A DNA stretch of 6,869 nucleotides from Solirubrobacterales bacterium (GTDB lineage: Bacteria > Actinomycetota > Thermoleophilia > Solirubrobacterales > Solirubrobacteraceae): positions 1-6,869 of the forward strand of contig JAOPZU010000555.1 of the NCBI GenBank assembly GCA_025963955.1, given 5' to 3'. A program made the translations under genes and the position numbers. A model generated the notes under the pieces. It was not told the origin of the DNA and ran no database searches. It saw nothing but the letters and a program-made list of their open reading frames with translations. This document shows positions 1-6,869 of this stretch, piece by piece (positions within the stretch are counted from its first letter, which is position 1; each line of letters begins with the position of its first letter).

Positions 1-1
1 C

Positions 2-493
2 GCTCCCTGGCCGGTCGCCGCGCTGCCGGCGGCGCCGGACGTCGAGCGCGAGCGTCAGCGGGCCGTGCGCACCCTCACCCCCTTCGCGACCGCCGCCTTC
101 GAGGGGGCGACGGCGCTGATCGTCGACGACGACTTCCGCAACATCTTCGCGCTCACCGCCCTGCTCGAGCGTGGCGGACTCAGCGTGCTGCAGGCGCAGA
201 GCGGGCCCGCGGCGCTGGCGATCCTCGACGAGCACGCCGACGTCGACGTGATCCTCATGGACATCATGATGCCCGTCATGAACGGCTACGAGACGATGGC
301 CGCGATCCGCGACCGGCCCGGCTTCGCCGAGCTGCCGATCATCGCCGTGACGGGCAAGGTCGTCGGCGGGGAGCGCGAGCGCTGCCTCGCGGCCGGAGCG
401 TCCGACTACATCCCCAAGCCGGTCGACACCGCGGAGCTGCTCGAAGCGCTGGCGACGTGGTTCCCCGCCCCCGCCGCGTCGGTCGGCGCCTGA
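2..493 (+). CDS. Hybrid sensor histidine kinase, C-terminal receiver domain (5' end outside window)
   Basis: The reading frame is open to the left edge, so 163 residues and the TGA stop of a longer protein are visible. They form a complete CheY-like receiver domain, which would accept phosphate from a kinase histidine. Its key residues are all present: the acidic pair in IVDDD (codons 125-130), the phospho-accepting Asp in VILMDIMMP (codon 260-262), the switch Thr in IIAVTGK (350-352), and the Lys-Pro in DYIPKPVD (Lys at 416-418). The opening DDDFRNIFALTALLE and the run ERERCLAAGASDYIPKPVD are typical of receivers fused to the C-terminus of hybrid histidine kinases, and a proline/alanine-rich linker precedes it here. 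A GTG at 65 could start a 142-residue stand-alone receiver, but I see no convincing ribosome site there and the upstream codons remain open. The kinase domains themselves are not visible, so 'hybrid kinase' is family-based inference. The gene is tightly joined to the next. Confidence 0.8.
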   Translation, partial: APWPVAALPAAPDVERERQRAVRTLTPFATAAFEGATALIVDDDFRNIFALTALLERGGLSVLQAQSGPAALAILDEHADVDVILMDIMMPVMNGYETMAAIRDRPGFAELPIIAVTGKVVGGERERCLAAGASDYIPKPVDTAELLEALATWFPAPAASVGA

Positions 494-495
494 TG
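491..495 (+). other. TGATG stop/start overlap, likely translational coupling
   Basis: The TGA stop of the receiver gene (491-493) shares its A with the ATG (493-495) of the GGDEF-EAL gene. No clear Shine-Dalgarno sequence precedes this ATG; the upstream bases are GCC/GCG-rich. Translation of the second gene probably depends on ribosomes finishing the first. This is why ATG 493 is preferred over the in-frame GTG at 457, which would add 12 residues of Arg-rich sequence (MVPRPRRVGRRL) inside the upstream gene. Confidence 0.7.
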
Positions 496-2661
496 TCCGG
501 CGTGCCCACCGACCGGCCTGCCGCGCCGCGCCCGCCGGGTGCCGGCGTCCCGATCCTGATCGTCGACGACAACGCCGCCAAGCGGCTGTCGCTCCAGGCG
601 ATCCTGGGCCCCCAGCACGAGATCTTCGAGGCGCAGTCGGGCGAGGACGCGCTGCGGGCCGTGCTGCAGCGGACCTTCGCGGTGATCCTCATGGACGTCC
701 GGATGCCGGGCATGGACGGCTACGAGACGGCGCGCCTGATCCGCATGCGGCGGGAGTCGGAGCACACGCCGATCATCTTCATCACGGCCGAGGCCGAGGC
801 CGACAGCGGCGGAGCGGTCCCGATCGCGTACGAGAGCGGCGCCGTCGACTTCATCGCCGGCGCGATCGTCCCTGCCGTCCTGCGCGCGAAGGTCTCGATC
901 TTCGTCGAGCTGCACCGGCAGTCGCTGAAGCTCGAGCGGACGCTCGCCGACGTGACGACCCTGAGCGAGCGCTTCCGCGACAGCGAGGCCCACTTCCGGG
1001 CGGTGCTGCACAACGTGGCCGACGGCATCGTGACGCTCACCGACGACGGGCTCGTGGAGTCCTTCAACCGCGCGGCGACCGGGCTGTTCGGCTACGCGGA
1101 GGACGAGGCGATCGGCCGGCCGTTCGACACGATGATCTCCGCGGCCGACCCGCTGGCCCCCGGCAGCGACCGGATGATCTCCATCGGAAAGCGCAAGGAC
1201 GGCTCGACGTTCCCGGTCGAGCAGAGCCTCAGCAACGTGCAGCTCGGCGCGCGCATCGTCCACATCGGGTGCCTGCGGGACGTCTCCGAGCGCCAGGCCT
1301 ACACCGACGCGCTCGAGCACCAGGCGCTGCACGACGCCCTCACGGGGCTGCCGAACCGCGTCCTCTTCCGGGAGCGCGCCGGCCACGCCATCCGCCTGTC
1401 GATGCGGACCAAGACCCCGGTGGCGCTGTTCCTCATCGACCTGGACGGCTTCAAGGGGGTCAACGACACCTACGGGCACCAGACGGGCGACGGCCTGCTG
1501 CGCCTCGTCGCGCAGCGGCTTGTCGCATGCCTGCGCGACGAGGACACGGTCGCCCGGCTCGGCGGGGACGAGTTCGCGATCCTCCCGGTCGGGCCGACGA
1601 CCGTGGCCGGCGCCGCGGTCATCGCCTGGAAGGTGCAGGCCGCGCTCGTGGAGCCCTTCCTGATCGGCGAGCACTCCGTCGACCTGCGCGCGAGCATCGG
1701 GATGGTCATCGTCCCCGAGCACGGCGACAGCATGGACGACCTGATGCGCCGCGCGGACCTCGCGATGTACGACGCCAAGCGCACGCAGAGCGGCTGCGCG
1801 ATCTTCGCGGAGGAGCAGGAGGAGGCGCCGGCCCGCCGGCTCGCGCTCCTGAACGCCCTGCGCTACTGCGTCGAGCGCGAGGAGCTCGTCCTGCACTACC
1901 AGCCGAAGATCGACCTGAGCACGGGGGAGACCATCGGCCTGGAGGCGCTCATCCGCTGGAACCACCCCTCCGGCCGCCTGTTCCGCCCGGACGAGTTCAT
2001 GCCGGAGGTGGAGGGCAGCGAGCTCATGATCTCCATCACCAAGTGGGTCATCAACGCGGCGCTGCGCAAGCTGCGGATCCTGCGGGACGAGGGCTTCGAC
2101 CTGGCCATGGCGGTCAACCTGGGCGCCCGCTGCCTGACGCCCGACGCCGGCATCTTCGAGTCCGTCGAGGACATGACGGACAAGTGGGGCATCCCGCCGG
2201 AGAAGCTGACCTTCGAGCTGACGGAGAGCGCCTTCATCGACACGGAGCTCCCCGAGCTGCTGTCGCGCCTGGCGAGTGTGGAGCAGCACCTGTCGATCGA
2301 CGACTTCGGGACGGGCTACTCCTCGCTGGTCTACCTGCAGCGGCTGCCCGTCGTGGAGATCAAGGCGGACCGCTCGTTCGTCATGTCGATGGCCACCGTC
2401 AAGAGCGACGCCGTCATCGTCCGGTCGATCGTCGACCTCGCGCACAGCCTCGGGCTGCGGGTGGTCGCCGAGGGCGTGGAGGACGCGCGCACGATGGACA
2501 TGCTCGTCGAGTGGGGCTGCGACCAGGCGCAGGGGTACCACATCGCCCGGCCCATGCCCGGGTCCGAGCTGCTCGGGTGGCTCGAGAGCTCGCCGTTCGG
2601 CGTGCCGCGGCGGCTGCCGGTGGCCAAGGTGACTCCCGTGCGCAGGCTCAACGTCGCCTGA
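493..2661 (+). CDS. Receiver-PAS-GGDEF-EAL protein: predicted c-di-GMP synthase/phosphodiesterase
   Basis: A complete 722-residue cytoplasmic signalling protein. Residues 19-140 are a receiver with Asp25/Asp26, phospho-site Asp68 (VILMDVRMPGMDGYE) and Thr98. The expected Lys-Pro is missing: FIAGAIVP stands where relatives have about FxxKPxxP, with Gly123 in the Lys place. A short helical linker leads to a PAS domain (164-268, with KRKDGSTFPVE and the exit motif RDVSERQ). The GGDEF domain (about 274-442) has DALTGLPNR, the metal/substrate motif DLDGFKGVND (316-325), the I-site R348-D351 and an intact GGDEF at 357-361, so it should make c-di-GMP and be product-inhibited. The EAL domain (about 455-705) has YQPK (469-472), EAL at 484-486, Asn542, Glu575, DDFGTGYSSL (603-612), Lys624, AEGVE (659-663) and QGY (680-682), so it should hydrolyse c-di-GMP. 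A tail of about 17 residues follows. Which activity dominates cannot be read from sequence. No membrane segment is seen. The neighbouring hybrid kinase gene is the likely phosphodonor or co-regulator. Confidence 0.95.
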   Translation: MSGVPTDRPAAPRPPGAGVPILIVDDNAAKRLSLQAILGPQHEIFEAQSGEDALRAVLQRTFAVILMDVRMPGMDGYETARLIRMRRESEHTPIIFITAEAEADSGGAVPIAYESGAVDFIAGAIVPAVLRAKVSIFVELHRQSLKLERTLADVTTLSERFRDSEAHFRAVLHNVADGIVTLTDDGLVESFNRAATGLFGYAEDEAIGRPFDTMISAADPLAPGSDRMISIGKRKDGSTFPVEQSLSNVQLGARIVHIGCLRDVSERQAYTDALEHQALHDALTGLPNRVLFRERAGHAIRLSMRTKTPVALFLIDLDGFKGVNDTYGHQTGDGLLRLVAQRLVACLRDEDTVARLGGDEFAILPVGPTTVAGAAVIAWKVQAALVEPFLIGEHSVDLRASIGMVIVPEHGDSMDDLMRRADLAMYDAKRTQSGCAIFAEEQEEAPARRLALLNALRYCVEREELVLHYQPKIDLSTGETIGLEALIRWNHPSGRLFRPDEFMPEVEGSELMISITKWVINAALRKLRILRDEGFDLAMAVNLGARCLTPDAGIFESVEDMTDKWGIPPEKLTFELTESAFIDTELPELLSRLASVEQHLSIDDFGTGYSSLVYLQRLPVVEIKADRSFVMSMATVKSDAVIVRSIVDLAHSLGLRVVAEGVEDARTMDMLVEWGCDQAQGYHIARPMPGSELLGWLESSPFGVPRRLPVAKVTPVRRLNVA

Positions 2662-2665
2662 GGCG

Positions 2666-5600
2666 TCAGTGCCCGGCCGCCAGGGTGCGGCCGGCCGATC
2701 GTCCCGCCACGTCGCCGTACAGCATGCGCCCGGCGACCTTCACGGCCTCCGCCGTCCCGAACTGGCCGAGGTCGACGCGGAAGCGGCCGCCCCCGATGGA
2801 CGTGGCGTCGCGGGTGTCGACGAGCCGCTCGATCCGGCGCCCGGAGGAGCTCGAGGCCACGAGGTCGAAGGCGGTCGCCGGGGTGCTCAGGCCGCCGGCG
2901 GTGCCGGGCGAGACGTCGAGCGTCGTACGGCCGCTCGCCGTCCGGTGGACCGCCAGGCCGGGGGCACTGGGCGGCTCGACGGGTGGGGCGGTGAAGGGAT
3001 CGACGAGCGCGACCTGCCGGGGCAGCCCGTCCTCGTGGGTGAGGAACGCCTGCAGCTGGTGGGCTCCGGGCGAGTCGCTCGGGTCGAACACGACGGGGAC
3101 CTTCGCGGCCGCGCCGCTGAGCGCCACGGTGCTCAGAATGCTCGTGCCGCGGGCGTCCACGTCCAGGAGCGTGAGCGTGCCGCCCAGTCCCGCGGGCACG
3201 CTGATGACCGCTCCGCGCAGGCGCGGCTGCTCGATGCGCGGCAGCCGGTGCAGCTTGGCCAGCAGCGCGCTCGGCACCCGTCCGAGCGTGACGGCGCTGC
3301 TGCTCGCGCCGCCCGCGGCGGGGTACCGGACGCCGCGGATCGTGGCCGCGTGCTTCGCGACGGACGCGCTGCCGACGTCCGCCCTCAGCGCGTCGTCGGG
3401 CAGGTGCGCGCCGTAGGAGACCTCCGTGGAGGCCACCGGCGGCTGGCCTGGATCGAGGCCGACCCGGTAGTCGCCGGCGGCCGGGTTCACGATGAGGAAG
3501 GTCGTGACGTGGTCGACGGGGTCCTGGTCCACCAGTGCGCTCGGGGTCTTCGCGGTGCCGCCCGCCCCGCCGAGGGCGACCGCGGACGGCGGCGAGAAGA
3601 CGTAGTCGCCCGGGGACGCGGCCGTCGTGTAGACCTTGCCGTCCGGGCCGGTCACGGTGACTTTGGGGGCGGTGGCCTCGCCGGGCGTCCCGGTGAAGCG
3701 CAGGCCGAGCTGCTGGACGCCGCCGGGGACGTGGATCGCGCCGCCCGCGCCGAGGTCCGCGCGTGCGCCGGCACGCGCGGAGAAGACGGCGGGACGGTAG
3801 GGGTCCAGGTCGCAGCCGGTGAAGAGCTTCAGGCCGCCCTTGAACCGGTAGGCGAACCCGGCCGAGATGTCGGTGATGCCGAAGTCGATGCTGCCGCAGG
3901 CGGCCAGGGCGATGTTCGAGACGAGGGCCTTGACGTCCAGGCAGATGAACAGGCAGGCGTGGCCGGTGCCCTGGACGTAGAAGTCGCCGGTGTCGAAGGA
4001 GATGCCGCCGTCGAGCCCGACCTCGAGCGAGGCCGGGCCGAAGTCGTGGCCGAGCTGCCCGTGGAAGGTGAGCGTGTTCTGCTTCGCCGCGTCGTATTGC
4101 ACGAACGCGTCGCCGACCTGCAGGCCCGCGACGGCGATCGATCCCTGCAGGCGGATGAAGAACGGGGAGGGACGGACGGTGAGGTCGACGTCGCCGCTCA
4201 GCAGCCCGGCCGCGGCCGAGAACGAGGCGCCGCCGCTCATCGTCAGCGGATCCGTGACGAGCGAGAAGCGCAGGTTCGTCAGGAAGACCCCGGCGAAGAC
4301 GGGGATGTTCGTGCCGACCGAGCCCGCGGCGGAGCGCAGCTCGCCGTCGGCGATGACGAGGTGGAAGCTCGCGCGCTGGGGCTGCGGGATGTTCAGGTAG
4401 GCCTCGTCGATGTTCGCCGCTAAGGAGGCCGACGCGGCGTCGAAGGAGATGTTCCCCTTCGTGATCGAGACAGGACCGAGGCTCGTCCCGCTCAGGTCGA
4501 TCCGGCCGGAGAGGCTGTCCTGCAGCGCCCGCAGGTGGGCGCGGCGGCGCCGGTGGACCCTGGCGATGTCGGCGTAGGTGTTGGTGGTCAGCGTGACCGC
4601 GCGGGGTTCGTCGAGCCCGGAGCGGGTGATGTCCGCGGTCGGGGTGGTGGTCGCGTCGTGGCGGCTGAACGCGCTCGGGAGCACGATCGCGAAGTGGGTG
4701 TGCGATACCCCGCCGCCGGCGGTGAAGCGCACGTCGAAGGCGGCGTCGGCCGCGCCGGCGCTCGCGCCGGCCTCCGGGGTGGCAACCGGTGAGCCCTTGT
4801 AGCGCGCCTCGGGCAGCAGGCGCGGCTGGCGCCCGGCCTGGCCCTGGATCCAGCGCTTGGCGGTGGCGTCGTCGAAGTGGCCGAAGCCGGCCAGGGGGTC
4901 GCCGTCGACGACGACCCGCACCGCGCCCACGTGCGCGGCGAGCTCGGCCTCGCCCGCGTCGGTGAGCTTGGCAAGGTCGGGCTCCGGCGCCGTGGTGGCG
5001 AAGACCCGCGCCCGGCCGGAGCGGGTGTCGACGAACAGCGCGGCGCCGTCGTGCGGGCGCAGGGTCACCCCGTTGACGTCGAGGTCGTGCGTCGTCCAGA
5101 AGAAGTCGCGGCCGCTGCCGAGGTCCATGCACAGCCCCCCGAAGCCGAGGACGTGCTCGTCCAGGCCGAGGCCGGGCTCGCGCAGCAGGTGCAGCCGCTC
5201 GCCCGTCACGTTGGCGCAGTGCCCGTCGGGCTTCTGGATGTCGAAGCCGTCCGTGCGCTGGATCGCGCCCTGCCCGCTGGCGTCGTAGGCGGCGACGCTC
5301 ACGGAGTAGCGCCCCTCGGCCGGGATGCGGAAGCGCAGGTCCTGCGGGTTGCGGGTCACGAGCGCGCTCGTCTCGAACTCGAGGCCCCGGCGCGGCTGCA
5401 GCAGGGCCGGGTCGAGCACGGTCCGGATCGGCCGCGCGGCGCTGCTGGGGGTGACCCGGAACGGGCCGGGGGCGACGGTCCGCGCGGCGAAGGGCCCGCA
5501 CGGGTGCACGAGCGGCACCGTCCCGAGGAGGCTCGCGAGGGTCGGCAGGCTCGACGGCGTCGCCCGCAGTCCGACCTTCTGCAGGCCGCGCGGGTTGGGG

Positions 5601-6868
5601 CCCTTGATCGCGAGCGAGCCCACCGCGCCGATCGGGCGTCCGGGCCCGGCGGCGGCCGTCTGGGGATTGCCGAACGCCGCGCCGGGCCGGTAGGCCTCCG
5701 GCCCGGGATCGAGGACGGGCCGCCCGTTCGGGCCGTTGAGGATCGGTGGCCGGAAGCGGCAGACGTTCAGGCCGGCGGCGTCGAGCGGCTGACCGACCTC
5801 GAGGACGTACCAGGCGATGCTCCCCTCCGGGTCGGCGCTGGCGGACGCGTCGAACGCGAGCTCGTCGGCCGTCGTCAGCGGATGGTCGAGCGTGAGCGAC
5901 GTGCTTGCCCGCAGGCGGTGATGGTGGACCTTGAGCAGGAGCTGGGAGGACACGGGGCGAAAGCGGCCGGCGGGGGAGCGGTCGACGTACTGCGCGTTGA
6001 GGTTCGGCGGGGCGTCGGGGGTCAACGGCAGCGAGTGGGTGACGGACGTGCGCGCCCCGGCGCCGTCGACGGCGGTGAGCGTGATCTCCCGCGGGCGCAG
6101 CTGCGCGGCGCGGAGGTACTGGGCGTAGGGCGTCAGCTCGCGTGCGCGCTTCACCACGACCGGGCCGGCGCGGAGTAGCGTCCCGGGCGTCAGCTGCGCC
6201 CCGGTCGCCTCCCCGGCGTCCGTGTTGAACGAGCTCTGCTGCAGCAGCGTGGCGTTGTCGTAGAGGAACGTGGCCCGCGGGTCGTGGGCCACCGTCAGCC
6301 GCTTGCCCTGGTCCTCCTGGACGACCAGCCCGGTGAGCAGCGGGTCACCGGACGGGGTGCTTGTGGGCAGCTGGTCCAGGTCGATCGCGGCCAGCGGCGT
6401 GAGCGCGTGCGCGGCCAGGGCCCGTGTCCAGAAGTTCACGGTGATCCCGCCGCCGGGGGCCGCGCTGAGCCACCCGCCGGGCTCCGCCCCGGAGTCCGCG
6501 GCGTGGCAGGCCGTCCCGTCGGCCGCGCAGACCAGCCGGGACTCCGGGGGGCTCACGCCACCGGCGCCGGGCGTGTCGAGCGTCCACTCCAGGTGGTCGA
6601 TCGTGTCGCCCGTGCGCGGCGTCTGGTCGGGGTCGGTGACCTGCGGGACGAGGGTGACGGGCTCGTTGACCCCGGTGCCGGCGCGGCGGACGACGAAGTC
6701 GACGCTCGGCGGGCCGTTCGGCATCACGACGAGCCGGTGGGTGACCTCGGCCACCTCGCCGTTCGGCGCGGTGGCGCGCAGCCGGACGACGTACACGCGG
6801 CGTCCGTCGCCGGCCGCGCCCGTGACGCGCCCGACGTCGTGGGCCCCGGCCGCGGTGAATCCGTGCCG
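2666..6868 (-). CDS. Very large PKD/Ig-like secreted or surface protein (N-terminus outside window)
   Basis: At least 1400 residues; the frame is open to the right edge, so the GTG at 6796 is not the start and the signal peptide, if any, lies outside. Residues are counted from that GTG. After the end of one PKD-like unit come two more. Their first halves (29-74; 301-335, with FDASASADPEGSIAWY) and last strands (231-258; 486-518, YSVSVAAYDASGQGA) are separated by inserts of about 150 residues. Residues 526-710 hold a beta domain with Cys527, Cys556 and DVNGVTLRP. Residues 763-995 are beta-rich, Gly/Ser and hydrophobic, with Cys948, 952, 967 and 995. Residues 1041-1116 (KVTVTGPDGKVY, NPAAGDYRV) and 1273-1360 look Ig/FnIII-like. 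Ten cysteines and no catalytic motif suggest a folded extracytoplasmic protein, perhaps for adhesion or envelope structure. No LPXTG motif or C-terminal membrane segment is seen. One Leu is a TTA codon (4421-4423). I do not recognise a named family; the function is unknown. Confidence 0.85.
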   Translation of the reverse strand, partial: RHGFTAAGAHDVGRVTGAAGDGRRVYVVRLRATAPNGEVAEVTHRLVVMPNGPPSVDFVVRRAGTGVNEPVTLVPQVTDPDQTPRTGDTIDHLEWTLDTPGAGGVSPPESRLVCAADGTACHAADSGAEPGGWLSAAPGGGITVNFWTRALAAHALTPLAAIDLDQLPTSTPSGDPLLTGLVVQEDQGKRLTVAHDPRATFLYDNATLLQQSSFNTDAGEATGAQLTPGTLLRAGPVVVKRARELTPYAQYLRAAQLRPREITLTAVDGAGARTSVTHSLPLTPDAPPNLNAQYVDRSPAGRFRPVSSQLLLKVHHHRLRASTSLTLDHPLTTADELAFDASASADPEGSIAWYVLEVGQPLDAAGLNVCRFRPPILNGPNGRPVLDPGPEAYRPGAAFGNPQTAAAGPGRPIGAVGSLAIKGPNPRGLQKVGLRATPSSLPTLASLLGTVPLVHPCGPFAARTVAPGPFRVTPSSAARPIRTVLDPALLQPRRGLEFETSALVTRNPQDLRFRIPAEGRYSVSVAAYDASGQGAIQRTDGFDIQKPDGHCANVTGERLHLLREPGLGLDEHVLGFGGLCMDLGSGRDFFWTTHDLDVNGVTLRPHDGAALFVDTRSGRARVFATTAPEPDLAKLTDAGEAELAAHVGAVRVVVDGDPLAGFGHFDDATAKRWIQGQAGRQPRLLPEARYKGSPVATPEAGASAGAADAAFDVRFTAGGGVSHTHFAIVLPSAFSRHDATTTPTADITRSGLDEPRAVTLTTNTYADIARVHRRRRAHLRALQDSLSGRIDLSGTSLGPVSITKGNISFDAASASLAANIDEAYLNIPQPQRASFHLVIADGELRSAAGSVGTNIPVFAGVFLTNLRFSLVTDPLTMSGGASFSAAAGLLSGDVDLTVRPSPFFIRLQGSIAVAGLQVGDAFVQYDAAKQNTLTFHGQLGHDFGPASLEVGLDGGISFDTGDFYVQGTGHACLFICLDVKALVSNIALAACGSIDFGITDISAGFAYRFKGGLKLFTGCDLDPYRPAVFSARAGARADLGAGGAIHVPGGVQQLGLRFTGTPGEATAPKVTVTGPDGKVYTTAASPGDYVFSPPSAVALGGAGGTAKTPSALVDQDPVDHVTTFLIVNPAAGDYRVGLDPGQPPVASTEVSYGAHLPDDALRADVGSASVAKHAATIRGVRYPAAGGASSSAVTLGRVPSALLAKLHRLPRIEQPRLRGAVISVPAGLGGTLTLLDVDARGTSILSTVALSGAAAKVPVVFDPSDSPGAHQLQAFLTHEDGLPRQVALVDPFTAPPVEPPSAPGLAVHRTASGRTTLDVSPGTAGGLSTPATAFDLVASSSSGRRIERLVDTRDATSIGGGRFRVDLGQFGTAEAVKVAGRMLYGDVAGRSAGRTLAAGH
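2673..2694. terminator. GC-rich hairpin near the convergent gene ends, possible bidirectional terminator
   Basis: CCGGCCGC (2673-2680) and GCGGCCGG (2687-2694) are perfect inverted repeats around the 6-base loop CAGGGT. The hairpin lies 11 bases past the stop of the GGDEF-EAL gene and inside the last codons of the opposite-strand gene (encoding about RTLAA). It can form in RNA from either strand. No T-run follows on either side, so it is not a classical intrinsic terminator; in GC-rich bacteria hairpins without a U-tract are sometimes proposed to terminate. Such repeats also arise by chance in sequence this GC-rich, so confidence is limited. Confidence 0.35.
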
Positions 6869-6869
6869 C

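Noticed and set aside
65..493. Stand-alone 142-residue response regulator starting at GTG 65
   Set aside because: The frame is open upstream to the window edge, no good ribosome site precedes the GTG, and the sequence type matches C-terminal receivers of hybrid kinases. It remains possible but is less likely.
248..696. Identical 15-base GTGATCCTCATGGAC in both receiver genes (248-262 and 682-696), suggesting a recent duplication
   Set aside because: It encodes the conserved VILMD around the phospho-Asp. Shared codon preference explains it, and the rest of the two receivers is clearly divergent.
406..2541. 711-codon open frame antisense to the GGDEF-EAL gene
   Set aside because: The opposite strand encodes a full set of conserved domains. 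This frame gives low-complexity Arg/Asp/Val/His-rich sequence and no motif.
1269..3416. 715-codon plus-strand open frame crossing the convergent junction
   Set aside because: It is out of frame with the GGDEF-EAL gene, then antisense to the large gene. The translation is Arg/Ala/Gly/Pro-rich with no domain.
2669..4423. 584-codon plus-strand open frame antisense to the large gene
   Set aside because: Low-complexity Arg/Gly/Ala/Val/Asp-rich translation with no motif. The opposite strand encodes recognisable Ig-like and beta-rich sequence.
4421..4428. TAAGGAGG, a Shine-Dalgarno-like sequence on the plus strand
   Set aside because: It lies antisense inside the large gene with no supported gene start just downstream. 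It is the complement of ordinary codons for SLA.
4751..4771. Short direct repeat CGCGCCGGC (4751-4759 and 4763-4771)
   Set aside because: It encodes an Ala/Gly-rich linker in the large protein and is expected by chance in DNA of this composition.
2331..5501. Open frame of 1056 codons on the minus strand
   Set aside because: It lies in another frame of the large surface-protein gene and runs on antisense to the GGDEF-EAL gene. Its translation is Arg/Pro/Ala/Gly-rich with no recognisable domain, as expected when stops are scarce in GC-rich DNA.

Overview
The window is very GC-rich DNA with GTG/ATG starts, TGA stops and almost no non-coding sequence. It reads as chromosomal DNA of a high-GC bacterium. 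The architecture of the signalling proteins and of the large secreted-type protein suggests an actinobacterium, perhaps a soil lineage such as Thermoleophilia/Solirubrobacterales. That placement is inference; no marker gene is present. I saw no RNA genes, insertion sequences, CRISPR arrays or phage genes.

The left part (2-2661, plus strand) is a two-gene signalling operon. The first gene enters from the left edge, and only its C-terminal receiver domain is visible, of the type found at the end of hybrid sensor histidine kinases. Its stop overlaps the next start by one base (TGATG). The second gene is a complete 722-residue receiver-PAS-GGDEF-EAL protein, a predicted c-di-GMP synthase/phosphodiesterase. 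Both enzymatic motifs and the inhibitory I-site look intact, but its receiver has lost the conserved lysine (the usual Lys-Pro is replaced by Gly-Ala).

The right part (2666-6868, minus strand) is one very long gene that runs off the right edge. It encodes at least 1400 residues of what looks like a secreted or cell-surface protein. In protein order it has PKD-like Ig-fold units whose two halves are separated by inserts of about 150 residues, then a Cys-containing beta domain, a long glycine/hydrophobic beta-rich region with a Cys cluster, and Ig/FnIII-like C-terminal domains. No wall-sorting motif or C-terminal membrane anchor is seen.

The two transcription units converge with only 4 bp between their stop codons. 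A perfect 8-bp GC hairpin just inside the 3' end of the large gene may help end transcription.

The operon plausibly links sensing by the kinase to c-di-GMP level. A link to the neighbouring surface protein is only suggested by proximity, and convergent orientation argues against co-transcription. I found no clear new system; the points most worth checking are the Lys-less receiver and the interrupted PKD-like units.
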